Shown here one piece after another: positions 18,315 to 26,909 of a stretch of 64,000 bases of DNA. Below the pieces are notes generated by a model, which saw nothing but the letters and a program-made list of their open reading frames with translations, searched no databases and had not been told where the DNA came from. The stretch is from an uncultured Candidatus Saccharibacteria bacterium (GTDB taxonomy: Bacteria > Patescibacteriota > Saccharimonadia > Saccharimonadales > Saccharimonadaceae): the NCBI GenBank assembly GCA_937906385.1, contig CALCYQ010000003.1, forward strand, positions 124,001 through 188,000, written 5' to 3'. Position 1 is the stretch's first letter. Every line of letters begins with the position of its first letter. Position numbers and translations under genes: made by a program.

Positions 18315-18353
18315 GTGGATTTATCCTCCTTGATTAAAAACGATTTTCATGTT

Positions 18354-18380
18354 TTAGCACTCGCACCTTGTGAGTGCTAA
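18354..18380 (-). promoter_or_regulatory. CIRCE operator for HrcA
   Basis: Perfect TTAGCACTC-N9-GAGTGCTAA inverted repeat, the published CIRCE consensus. It overlaps the predicted transcription start of dnaK, so binding of HrcA would repress dnaK until heat shock. hrcA itself is not in this window. Confidence 0.97.
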
Positions 18381-18389
18381 TTTACTATC

Positions 18390-18418
18390 ATTGTAGCGCG
18401 CTGGCACTCGCATGTCAA
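18390..18418 (-). promoter_or_regulatory. dnaK promoter
   Basis: Minus strand -35 TTGACA (18413-18418), 17-bp spacer, -10 TACAAT (18390-18395); the CIRCE begins about 10 nt downstream. Confidence 0.9.
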
Positions 18419-18461
18419 GTCTGCTAAACAGAGGCAAATCCAAGATTTTTTGAGTTTTTTG

Positions 18462-19046
18462 TTAGGCTTCCAAATATTCAATGAGATGCGGGATAGTTAG
18501 CAAATAGCCGCCCAAACCGGCACCCAAAGTAGCCGCCAAGAGATCGAACATCGTGTCGTCTACGCCAACCGAAATTAGCTGTTGCATGCTCTGTCCAAGG
18601 AACTTATCGCAAGCAAATTCGAAAAATTCCCAAGTAACGGCAATCGCCATCGAGAAAAACATAATAAACATCGCCTTAAAGACTTTTGGCGACTTATTAG
18701 TCTTGAAGTAAACGAGTGCATAATGACCGACTAGCGCTGAGAAAACACCTGAGAAAAAGTGCACAATTTTATCGAAGAATGGCCAGAGACGATAAAGATC
18801 CATGCAAATACCCATGTCGAGCGCAATAAACAAGAAAGCATAATAAAGTAGGCTGATGCGGAAGGAGAATTTACATTTATAAATTGCTTCAACAATCTCT
18901 GGCAAAAATGGCAAAACTAGGCCAGCTAGAAAGCCGCCATATTTATTATATGTAGGATCGGTAAAACATTTGATACCAACGACGACCGCAAACAAAAGCA
19001 AAGCAACTTTGATGAATAATAAGATTCCGCGCTTGTATGGTTTCAT
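18462..19046 (-). CDS. DUF2238/YjdF-like integral membrane protein
   Basis: 194 residues with about six TM segments. Conserved-looking blocks WPFFDKIVHFFSG, VTWEFFEFACDKFLG and GVDDTMFDLLAATLGAGLGG resemble the YjdF/DUF2238 family, whose function is unknown. TGG-TAAAAT lies 9 nt before the ATG on the minus strand, giving a nearly leaderless mRNA. Divergent from the TraX-like gene. Confidence 0.7.
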   Translation of the reverse strand: MKPYKRGILLFIKVALLLFAVVVGIKCFTDPTYNKYGGFLAGLVLPFLPEIVEAIYKCKFSFRISLLYYAFLFIALDMGICMDLYRLWPFFDKIVHFFSGVFSALVGHYALVYFKTNKSPKVFKAMFIMFFSMAIAVTWEFFEFACDKFLGQSMQQLISVGVDDTMFDLLAATLGAGLGGYLLTIPHLIEYLEA

Positions 19047-19110
19047 TTAGAACATATTTTACCACATTTGTCTATAAATAAAAGAGCTAAGAGTGTGCTA
19101 AGATATAGTT

Positions 19111-19773
19111 ATGCTAAGTTCTAGCGCGCTACAATGGATAGCCCTTATCACGATGACAATTGACCATGTCGGCTTCCTACTTTTTCCGAAGTTGACCATT
19201 TTGCGCGTGATTGGCCGCATTGCGATGCCGATTTTCGTGTTTTGCTTGGCCGAAGGCTTCATTCATACCAAATCCCGCCAAAAATATTTCATGCGATTGG
19301 GGATTCTCGCGATTATTTCGGAGTTTGTCTTTATTTTAGAACGCCAATATACGGGGTTTGACTTGCCCTTAAATGTAGTAATGACTTTGTCGCTCAGCTT
19401 TATTGCCATGCTCTGCGCCGAAAAAGGCGGCGTGGGGTGGCTTGGGGTGGCCGCACTCGCAGTGGCGGCCTATCTGTTTAATTTCGAATATGGCGCGCCG
19501 GCCGTGCTGCTGGCGGTGGCATTCTATTTTATTTGCAACTTACGCGATTTTCACGTTACCTACGTAATAACATTATCTCTTGCGATTGCTATCTTTGCGA
19601 TAGCGACGGCTTATAATGCCCACTGGTGGACGCAAGCTTGGTGCGCCATGGCGATTGTGCCGCTGGCGTTATACAGCGGCGAAAAAGGCAAGCGTATACC
19701 ATATCGCCTAAATTACTGGTATTATCCAGCCCACTTATTAGTAATTCTATTAATCCGAGTTGCGCTTCACTAA
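19111..19773 (+). CDS. TraX-family membrane protein
   Basis: 220 residues, polytopic. The N-terminus LQWIALITMTIDHVGFLLFP followed by RVIGRIAMPIFVFCLAEGF is the TraX signature. TraX acetylates F-pilin in conjugation plasmids, but chromosomal members like this are probably acyltransferases of unknown substrate. TGC-TAAGAT (19099-19104) ends 6 nt before ATG, so it is likely leaderless. Its 3' end overlaps the convergent methyltransferase gene by 24 nt. Confidence 0.85.
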   Translation: MLSSSALQWIALITMTIDHVGFLLFPKLTILRVIGRIAMPIFVFCLAEGFIHTKSRQKYFMRLGILAIISEFVFILERQYTGFDLPLNVVMTLSLSFIAMLCAEKGGVGWLGVAALAVAAYLFNFEYGAPAVLLAVAFYFICNLRDFHVTYVITLSLAIAIFAIATAYNAHWWTQAWCAMAIVPLALYSGEKGKRIPYRLNYWYYPAHLLVILLIRVALH

Positions 19774-20343
19774 GATGGCCATGGTGCCAGCGATGCGAAA
19801 ATCATATTCTGCTTCGTGCGCTTCCATAAATTCCGCGACGGCTTTGGCACTACCCGGCAAAGCGGCATTGCGATAATCGTGTACGGCAATAATGCCGCCC
19901 GAATTTAGGCGCGGAGCAACGAGTGCAAAACTGGTTTTAATTGATTCGTAAAAATCGCCGTCGAGGAGCGCAAACGAAATCTGTGCCGGCAAATCATTTT
20001 CGGAAAGTTCATTAAACCAGCCCTTCACGATGACTGGGTCTGGTAATTGATATTTCTTGAATTTATGTGCCACAGTTTCTGGCGAAGCTTTTAATTCGCC
20101 CTCTTTAAAGCGCCAGCCATCAGCTGATTGGTCTGCGGCGGTTTTGGCTGGCAGACCTTCAAAAGAATCGTAAAGATAGAGCCACTTATCTGGATTGTCT
20201 TGCATGGCGCGCGCCAGTTGGACAGAAGTGCCGCCCTGATAGCAACCGAATTCCACGACGTCGCCTGGAATGTCAGCGGTTTTGGCGAGTTCGGTAAGTA
20301 AAAGTTGCGTCTCGCGATCTGGGATTTGTAAATCAACGGCCAT
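19750..20343 (-). CDS. TylF/MycF-family methyltransferase
   Basis: 197 residues. VVEFGCYQGGTSVQLA is the SAM-binding motif I, followed by LYLYDSFEGLP, FALLDGDFYESIKTSF (metal-binding DxD region) and GGIIAVHDY, as in macrocin O-methyltransferase relatives. Sugars or glycans are the usual substrates; the target here is unknown. Its ATG shares an A with the stop of the upstream kinase-like gene (TAATG), so they form a coupled pair. Confidence 0.85.
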   Translation of the reverse strand: MAVDLQIPDRETQLLLTELAKTADIPGDVVEFGCYQGGTSVQLARAMQDNPDKWLYLYDSFEGLPAKTAADQSADGWRFKEGELKASPETVAHKFKKYQLPDPVIVKGWFNELSENDLPAQISFALLDGDFYESIKTSFALVAPRLNSGGIIAVHDYRNAALPGSAKAVAEFMEAHEAEYDFRIAGTMAILVKRNSD

Positions 20344-20915
20344 TAGTCAATAAATTTAATTTCTTTCATCAGTTCGCCGAATTTTTCGTAGAACTCTTTG
20401 ATAGTGCCGGAATTATCAACGTAGTAATCGGCAATCGCAATCGGACCACCCTTTTCAAGGTTCTCAATCTCGCTCTGATCACGTTCGGCAACCTGCTGTG
20501 CTGTGAATGGGCGCTCTGGGCGCTCGGCAAGGCGTTTGCGACGCAAAGCCTTTGGCGCCACGATGGCCACGACGGTCATTTCATTCGGAAATTCTTTGCG
20601 TAAAATCTTATATTCGGTCCAGCTATAAAGGCCATCTAATACGATGCGCTTTTGGCCAGCTTCGATTAGCTTTTTGACACTCTCAACTACGCGATTCACG
20701 ATAAAGTCTTTACCCTCTTTCTCGCGGAGGCTTTCGCGAATCATCTTTTCGTTTTCAGGATTGATCTCTAATCCCGCTTCTTTAACGGCGTTCAAAACCA
20801 CGCCACCGAAATACACTTTCGGAATATTACGTCCGGTAAGATAGTCTACCGCCGTAGATTTGCCGCTACCGCACATACCAACAATAGCGACTAACTTAAT
20901 ATCTTTCTTATCCAT
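20343..20915 (-). CDS. P-loop NMP-kinase-like protein (CoaE/UPF0200-like)
   Basis: 190 residues. Walker A is VAIVGMCGSGKST at residues 9-21; RIVLDGLYSWTEYKIL fits Walker B, and the Arg-rich lid (KALRRKRLAERPERPFT) resembles dephospho-CoA kinase and archaeal UPF0200 proteins. The natural substrate is not evident. Minus-strand TATAAT (20923-20928) ends 7 nt before the ATG, so the mRNA is probably leaderless. Coupled with the methyltransferase downstream. Confidence 0.75.
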   Translation of the reverse strand: MDKKDIKLVAIVGMCGSGKSTAVDYLTGRNIPKVYFGGVVLNAVKEAGLEINPENEKMIRESLREKEGKDFIVNRVVESVKKLIEAGQKRIVLDGLYSWTEYKILRKEFPNEMTVVAIVAPKALRRKRLAERPERPFTAQQVAERDQSEIENLEKGGPIAIADYYVDNSGTIKEFYEKFGELMKEIKFID

Positions 20916-20938
20916 TACGGATATTATATCAAATTAAA

Positions 20939-23914
20939 CTAATCTTCAATTATATAAGGGGATTCTAACGATCCATCGCCGGCCGCGAATGTTATATCTG
21001 AAACTAGCGATATCACCGGTCTGACATAATAGATTGAAGTACTCTTATTATTCACGGCATAAATCCTATTTTTATAGAAAGCAATAGATGCATCATATAG
21101 TCCTGGCGTCATCGTTAGATTTCCATAGGAAACATTGCCGCCTATGTAGGTATTACCATTATATGAGCTGTTGCTCGCGCCAGCCATTAATACCTCATCC
21201 ATACTTAATAGCGCAATTGGATAAGTTAATGCGCCATTTCCGATAGCTGCACTCTTCGAGTATGAATCATTTCTACTACAGTTCAGAGTAGGCCTTTCGG
21301 TTGGAGTGCCATGAGCATTCGAGAAATCATATGCTCCTAGCCGATTAAATGACGCATACCGACCATACGAATTATATATCGTTGAATACTCCGAAGCGAA
21401 CGGATCATCCTCGTCTTTCGAATATAATATTCCTCTATCAATTGTCCTATCGCCACAATAAACGGTATCTTCAATTTTATCGCTATGCGAAGCTAAATTA
21501 GACTCATACCACTGATCTACGATAGTTTTTGCTCTGCTGTCGGTGGTATTTTGGGCAATTTTACCCATCATAGTGTTTATATTGTCGCCGTTTGTGAGTG
21601 TCATAAATCTTGTGTCGCATTTTCGACTGGAAACGTTGACGATGTTAGAAAATGCCACACCATAGTAAACCGTGTTACAAGTGGTCCCGGTTGTCTTGCA
21701 GGTATAATGATACTTTTGTGATACCTGCGAGATATCATCATTATTATCGGCCCACTGTGTAACCGTGCATGTATCTTTTAGCGTGTAGCTTCGACCATTC
21801 CACGTAACATCATTACCAAACACTACGCCATCTAACTCGCTAGACGTCGTAATAGTTGGAGCTACTCCGTACATATAAGATAGAATACTGTAGGAATAAG
21901 AGGATACCGAATCTACATATGGTCTATTAGAGTCGGCGCATTGCATAGAGCCGTCGGCTATGCCATTATAGAGAATTTTAACGCCGCCGGTGTCGGTAGT
22001 TCTAACCATCTTCCAACAGTATCCCGCAAAGATTAAATTATTATTAGTCGTAGGCCCACGATAATAATAGACTGGGAATTGATTATTCTCACTATCAGCA
22101 TAAGTGTATACCTCGGCCGCAGTCGGTTTAGTATTGAAATTCAGAGTAGCATCACTGCCGACCGATTCGCGAGCAATCATGTTATATAGAGTCTTTACGA
22201 AATAAACTTCGCCGTCCATATTTACTTCAATTGTCGGTTTAGACCAAGTAGCTCGAAAAACAACATCGTGTTCTGGCATGCGAATATAGTCATCGTTCAA
22301 TTTTTGCAAATTAGTTGTAATCAATTCGAAGCCATCAAAGTTATAGCCAGAACATGTTGGCGTAGCATCGCTTATTTCGACGGTATCATAGACGAGATGC
22401 GTCTCAGCGTTCGGAATTCCGGAAACAGAGCAATCGGATGGACTATTAGCTTCATAACTAACCGTATAATTATTACGCAGAACCGGCGAAGCGTCTTCAA
22501 TAACAGTTTCATCTAATATCCCGTCAATCTTCGCTTCGATTTGCTCGCCCACATTAGTGCGCAATAACTCTTCCGACGAGTAGTATTCCTCTTTTAGACT
22601 AACTTCTATAGTTAGATTTGCGGACAAACCGGAATGAAGAATCGCGCTGAGATCCCAAGTTACTTTTTGTTTGCCATCTCCATCATTCGTTAGCGATACG
22701 CTGCCCCAGTCAGCCGTAATTGTCGCATCCTCATTAATAATGAAGATATCATTATTGATTATGTCAGTAAGAACAAACTTATCATATTCTTCGGAAGTGT
22801 CTATAGCTTCGTATAAAACATTCCTTAGGCTGTCTTTATAGGCCACGAATTGGCGATCCGATATTACCTTAAGAGCATCAAGTATCTCTCTATCCATCTC
22901 GTATTGAATTGCATGAATGCTAGCATAAGGGTATTTCTGTTTTAATATATGGTATTGTTCAACTTCGTTTGGGGTGTCTATTTCTGGATAGCCGTCAGTA
23001 AGCATTAATATAATAAGATCCCTATCTTCCGTACTTCGGATTCCGTCGATTTGGATTAACGAATCTCCCGTCTTAAGTGCTTTATAGTAGTTCGTTAGAC
23101 CACTATCTGGATTTATATAATTAGTAATCTGGTTAATTTTCGTTGCCTTATCATTATCAAAATGCGACATCAATTCTGCCCATGTATCAAAAACAACTAT
23201 ACCAACTGTGTTTTCGGGATCATCCAATACGCTATCTACCAAGTCGGCCGCGTCTTCACGCAAACGCTCAATTCGTTCTCCTTTCATTGATCCACTTCTA
23301 TCTAGAATTAACAGTATGTCCTTCTTTTTGTTAGATTCTACCGCAATCGAATCTACATGGAATGTAATCTTTGCCTTACCTTTCCCAGTCCATTCGGCAG
23401 TTTTAGTTACGTTCCAGGCTCCAGGGTCGCCATTTTCATAGTTAAGGCTCATCGACGAAAAGCCAATTATATCGTTTAGATTGCCAGATTGTGCCGACGT
23501 GAAGATTGTAGTATTAACTGCTATAAGCTGTAAAGCTAATAGTCCGACAGTACTAAATAGGGCCACATATAGTACTCTTCTAGTATGCAGGCGTCTCCTT
23601 GTTCTGCGATTAACATAGAGAACGGCAACCACTAGCCCAAACCCAACAATAAATATGATTAGAGTCCTCTTAATAGTGTCTATCGTTTGCGGGCTAATAA
23701 TATCATCAGTGTCAATTACCGGCGCGACTTTATTGGTCGTTCTAAATGTGACTGATGCTTTATAATCTTTGCCGGTATCGAGATAATAATTATCCGACGC
23801 GATTGCGCCTACAATTTCCACGATATACTCCATAGTAAGCTCTGCACTATCATTGACGGCATATTCGCCATATACTAAAACTTCGCTATTAGCAGAAATT
23901 GATCCAATCAACAC
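20939..23914 (-). CDS. Large VWA-domain surface protein, 3' part of a broken gene
   Basis: The frame is open up to about 24048; 23914 is only a TTG codon inside a DUF11-like domain, not a convincing start. Order: end of the DUF11-like domain (YVIEGDSNVLIGSISANSEVL), two TM segments (about residues 85-145), a von Willebrand A domain with intact MIDAS (ILLILDRSGSM, then LMLTDGYP), one more internalin-type repeat ending MPEHDVVFRATW, and a C-terminal globular domain ending RPVISLVSDITFAAGDGS. It lacks any signal sequence of its own. With the upstream frame it would make one protein of about 1500 residues that could mediate adhesion to a host cell. Confidence 0.8.
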   Translation of the reverse strand: MLIGSISANSEVLVYGEYAVNDSAELTMEYIVEIVGAIASDNYYLDTGKDYKASVTFRTTNKVAPVIDTDDIISPQTIDTIKRTLIIFIVGFGLVVAVLYVNRRTRRRLHTRRVLYVALFSTVGLLALQLIAVNTTIFTSAQSGNLNDIIGFSSMSLNYENGDPGAWNVTKTAEWTGKGKAKITFHVDSIAVESNKKKDILLILDRSGSMKGERIERLREDAADLVDSVLDDPENTVGIVVFDTWAELMSHFDNDKATKINQITNYINPDSGLTNYYKALKTGDSLIQIDGIRSTEDRDLIILMLTDGYPEIDTPNEVEQYHILKQKYPYASIHAIQYEMDREILDALKVISDRQFVAYKDSLRNVLYEAIDTSEEYDKFVLTDIINNDIFIINEDATITADWGSVSLTNDGDGKQKVTWDLSAILHSGLSANLTIEVSLKEEYYSSEELLRTNVGEQIEAKIDGILDETVIEDASPVLRNNYTVSYEANSPSDCSVSGIPNAETHLVYDTVEISDATPTCSGYNFDGFELITTNLQKLNDDYIRMPEHDVVFRATWSKPTIEVNMDGEVYFVKTLYNMIARESVGSDATLNFNTKPTAAEVYTYADSENNQFPVYYYRGPTTNNNLIFAGYCWKMVRTTDTGGVKILYNGIADGSMQCADSNRPYVDSVSSYSYSILSYMYGVAPTITTSSELDGVVFGNDVTWNGRSYTLKDTCTVTQWADNNDDISQVSQKYHYTCKTTGTTCNTVYYGVAFSNIVNVSSRKCDTRFMTLTNGDNINTMMGKIAQNTTDSRAKTIVDQWYESNLASHSDKIEDTVYCGDRTIDRGILYSKDEDDPFASEYSTIYNSYGRYASFNRLGAYDFSNAHGTPTERPTLNCSRNDSYSKSAAIGNGALTYPIALLSMDEVLMAGASNSSYNGNTYIGGNVSYGNLTMTPGLYDASIAFYKNRIYAVNNKSTSIYYVRPVISLVSDITFAAGDGSLESPYIIED

Positions 23915-23994
23915 ATTAGAATCGCCTTCTATTACATAGTCATCTCCGTCTTTAAAAGTAGCACCGTCTAGCCTTGATACTAACTGAATATCGT

Positions 23995-25440
23995 TTATTT
24001 CAATACTGTCAGGATTCTTGATAGTAATAGCGAATTGAACTTTGTCCCCTTAGAATATTCATCTTTTTGGTCAATTATGGCTACTGATATATTTGGCGCA
24101 AATAATCCATTAAAGTATGACCATTCACCATAGATTACAACATCTTCTTCCGGCATAATGAATGAACTATTTTTAAACCATCCCGTAAAACGATACCCGT
24201 CATATGTTGGATCTGGCGCCGTAGTTACAGTGTCACCAGGATAATAAGATTGCGTAGCTGGAAGTAGGCTATTAGCATTAGGCGGTAACAAGTCGCCCTG
24301 AAATTCATACTTCACCTCATAACTAACCCGTTCAAATTCGCCGACTATCTCCACATCTCGATTTGGCATTTCAAAACCGCCATCATCAATGGCGACATCG
24401 TCTGAATCCCATCCCTTAAATTCGTATCCATCAATTATCTCGCCACTCTCGGTAGAGTCGAGTTTAACATACTTGTTTTCGGGATAACTACGTGTTTTTG
24501 GCGCAACATAATCGGACGGCGCATCGCCATTTATGCTATAAGATACTTCGAATTCTTCTTGCACATTTTCTACCCAACTACCACGAAGAGTTACGTCGTT
24601 ATTAGGCATAGTAAAACTGCCGTTCGTAATCTGAACGTCACTAGTACTCCAGCCTGAAAAAACATACCCATCTAGTTCTGGCTCGACCATTACGCCGACC
24701 CTCGCGCCTTCAATGTAGCTTGTAGTTACCGGCGATTGAGGCGCTCCGGCTGGCACATCGCCAACATATTCATAATTAACATTATGAATAACTGCATTTT
24801 CTTTACCCATCCATGCGTGAACAGTATTAGAAATATTTGCTACATTTCTATCCAACACGAAGGCGTTATCATAAAAGTCGCGGCGCTCACCTTCTTCAAT
24901 GGTTGGGGTTCTAGTGATTACGCCAACAACGAGCTCGCAGCCTGCTCGTAAGTTTTCGACCTTAAATTCGACCTTTCTGGTAGAAGACGAATAATGTAGG
25001 CCATGGTAGAAGTAATCGTCCCCGTCCCAAGTGCCAGAAGTGAGGTTTACTTCTCTAGTATCGTCTACGACATGTCCAGGACAGATAATAGTATTGTCTG
25101 CACGGCTAACGGCGTTGAAAGTTCCATCCTCGGTCATTTCGAAACCCTCGAAGGCTAGACCTTCGGGAATAATGTCTGACACATTAATTTGGCCACTTCT
25201 CATATCTGCCATTACGCTATCCGTTGATTCAACACCGCTCTTATCGACACCGTCATACTTCACTTTTAGGTAATAAGTAAGAGTGGAATTTTCTGCTACC
25301 CGAATACTTTGAGTAATTTCGTCGCCATATGCTATATTTTTGCTAATAGTATTAATAGCTATGATTCCTAATATGCTAAAAACAAAAAATACGATTCCTA
25401 AAACAATTCGAGTTTTTGCGTATTTGTTTAAATACCTCAC
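23995..25440 (-). CDS. 5' part of the same surface protein: TM anchor and internalin-type repeats
   Basis: 481 codons from GTG 25440, chosen because AGGAG lies 8 nt upstream (a longer frame to 25482 exists). One TM segment (about 13-35) is followed by a beta-rich domain and three Listeria-Bacteroides (Flg_new) type repeats, each ending like GYVFSGWSTSDVQITNGSFTM. It then enters a DUF11-like domain (SVAIIDQKDEYSKG) and breaks at a GGGG run; one base more would continue as DKVQFAITIKNPDS in the next ORF. Either a phase-variable gene, a pseudogene or a sequencing error. Confidence 0.8.
   Translation of the reverse strand: MRYLNKYAKTRIVLGIVFFVFSILGIIAINTISKNIAYGDEITQSIRVAENSTLTYYLKVKYDGVDKSGVESTDSVMADMRSGQINVSDIIPEGLAFEGFEMTEDGTFNAVSRADNTIICPGHVVDDTREVNLTSGTWDGDDYFYHGLHYSSSTRKVEFKVENLRAGCELVVGVITRTPTIEEGERRDFYDNAFVLDRNVANISNTVHAWMGKENAVIHNVNYEYVGDVPAGAPQSPVTTSYIEGARVGVMVEPELDGYVFSGWSTSDVQITNGSFTMPNNDVTLRGSWVENVQEEFEVSYSINGDAPSDYVAPKTRSYPENKYVKLDSTESGEIIDGYEFKGWDSDDVAIDDGGFEMPNRDVEIVGEFERVSYEVKYEFQGDLLPPNANSLLPATQSYYPGDTVTTAPDPTYDGYRFTGWFKNSSFIMPEEDVVIYGEWSYFNGLFAPNISVAIIDQKDEYSKGTKFNSLLLSRILTVLK
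24046..24049 (-). other. Frame break at a GGGG homopolymer
   Basis: On the coding strand the sequence is TCT AAG GGG ACA; restoring a fifth G gives AAG GGG GAC AAA GTT and joins the two long frames. The downstream frame has a TAA immediately 5' of the run, so the change of frame must occur exactly here. Confidence 0.85.
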
Positions 25441-25497
25441 CGTGTGTCTCCTATCAAAAATAGTTTTTTTGATCTCACACACTTTCCACTTATGTTT

Positions 25498-25526
25498 ATA
25501 ATAGCAAGAAAGGAATCTTTTGTCAA
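25498..25526 (-). promoter_or_regulatory. Consensus promoter of the broken surface gene
   Basis: Minus strand -35 TTGACA (25521-25526), 17-bp spacer, -10 TATTAT (25498-25503) with TGC before it. Leader about 50 nt. Confidence 0.85.
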
Positions 25527-25533
25527 TATACTA

Positions 25534-26811
25534 TCAAATGGCGCCGAGAACGCGCGACCAGAGCTCATCGACGACGGATTTATTCATATTGCCGACGGCA
25601 GCGAGACCGGAAATGCCGGATTGCATAAATTCGCGCGCTAAACTCACGATAGTGCTTTTGTCAATAGCTTCAATCATCTTTGGCGCCTCATTCATCGGCT
25701 CAAAGGTGCCGGTGGTAATATAATCGCGCATATAATAAGTACAAATTTGGTCGGCGGTCTGCGCAAGCATCTGATGACGGCCGAGCGCATAGGTCTTGGC
25801 GGCATTAATATCGGTTTCGCTAATGTCGCCGTTAATCACCTTAGCAAGTTCCACCGCAATCAAATCGAAGAGTTCGGCAGCGTTTTCGTGATTGACTTCA
25901 CCATCGAAGTCCCAAGTGCTACTCCATTTGTCACTCTCGGCATTCGAACCAATACCATAGACTATACCGCGGCGACGGGCAGTGCCAAAAATCTTAGAGC
26001 TCATAGTGCCATTCAAGACATGGTTAAGACAATCCATGGCATACTTCTCTTTCGGCTCGAGGGCGCGCGGAATAATGAAGCTAAAACCGAAGCAGACATT
26101 CGAGGCGTCTTTACGGCGAATCAAAACTGGATCCGTGCCAACATAGGCGCTCATCGGTACCTCAAATTTCTCGCCCGGCTTCAAATCCCAGTTTTCGAGC
26201 ATTTGAATAATTTTTTTCTTGCGTAAGCGGAGGTTGCCGCAGATGATAAATTGCATATTGGCGGCGGTGTGAGTACGGCGATGATGCTCGCGCACATCTT
26301 TTAGCTCGATGTTATTGATCGTTTTGAGGCGCTCGCCGTAAGTGAGGACTTTCTCGCCGAGTTCTTGCTGAAGCTTTGGCCAAATGAGACGAGCATAATC
26401 GTTTTGATAGCCGGTAAGCTCAGAGCGAACATTGCCTTTTTCGGCTGCGAGCTCTTCTTCGTTGAACTTTGGCTTCGCGACGGCTAGCTCTTGAAGCTTT
26501 AGGATGCGTTCCCATTCAAAATCAGCACATTCCGCCTCATAGGCGATGAAACAGTCAGAGGTCCAGGCGTTATGGTAGGCGCCGTTCTTGGTAAATTCGG
26601 ACTCGTAGGCCTGCTCGTCTTTATATTCGGCGTTGCGACCAAAAGCCATGTGTTCCATTAGGTGCGCTACTTCATAGATTTCCGGCTTTTTGACGAATTT
26701 GTTGCCGGCGCGAAAAATCACTTTAATGCTGAGGACACCGGAGCCAGGCGCATCGATAAGCAGCCCGCGGGCGCCGGATTTAAGATGTACTTCTTCGATA
26801 GTGTGTTTCAT
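25534..26811 (-). CDS. M16-family zinc metallopeptidase
   Basis: 425 residues. The inverted zinc motif HLMEH is at residues 50-54 and the third ligand is Glu131 (KGNVRSEL), 77 residues later, as in the pitrilysin/insulinase family. The second half is a typical catalytically inactive M16C domain. Many bacterial members are processing peptidases acting on small peptides or leader sequences. Here it lies alone between secA and the surface protein gene, all on the minus strand. Confidence 0.92.
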   Translation of the reverse strand: MKHTIEEVHLKSGARGLLIDAPGSGVLSIKVIFRAGNKFVKKPEIYEVAHLMEHMAFGRNAEYKDEQAYESEFTKNGAYHNAWTSDCFIAYEAECADFEWERILKLQELAVAKPKFNEEELAAEKGNVRSELTGYQNDYARLIWPKLQQELGEKVLTYGERLKTINNIELKDVREHHRRTHTAANMQFIICGNLRLRKKKIIQMLENWDLKPGEKFEVPMSAYVGTDPVLIRRKDASNVCFGFSFIIPRALEPKEKYAMDCLNHVLNGTMSSKIFGTARRRGIVYGIGSNAESDKWSSTWDFDGEVNHENAAELFDLIAVELAKVINGDISETDINAAKTYALGRHQMLAQTADQICTYYMRDYITTGTFEPMNEAPKMIEAIDKSTIVSLAREFMQSGISGLAAVGNMNKSVVDELWSRVLGAI

Positions 26812-26826
26812 AGAAATCGCTTATGC

Positions 26827-26855
26827 TTGACAAAGATTAAAAAGTGTGCTATAAT
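26827..26855 (+). promoter_or_regulatory. Perfect consensus promoter with no gene
   Basis: TTGACA (26827-26832), exactly 17-bp spacer, TATAAT (26850-26855) with TGC before it. It points rightward, against both flanking genes. Confidence 0.9.
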
Positions 26856-26861
26856 GAGTAG

Positions 26862-26905
26862 ATAGCTTATCAAATGCGACCCCCCTTCATAGGAGTCGCA
26901 TTTTT
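26862..26905 (+). ncRNA. Candidate ~45-nt small RNA
   Basis: Predicted transcript from the consensus promoter just upstream to an intrinsic terminator: AAATGCGAC (26872-26880) pairs with GTCGCATTT (26895-26903), followed by a T run. The loop holds CCCCCCTTCATAGGAG, whose AGGAG/CCTTC parts can also pair. No ORF fits. It may instead serve mainly to insulate secA and the M16 gene or occlude readthrough. Confidence 0.55.
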
Positions 26906-26909
26906 CTAA

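Noticed and set aside
20939..23914. VWA ORF as an independent gene starting at 23914
   Set aside because: The start would be a TTG in the middle of a DUF11-like domain, with no export signal or ribosome site; the frame joins the upstream ORF.
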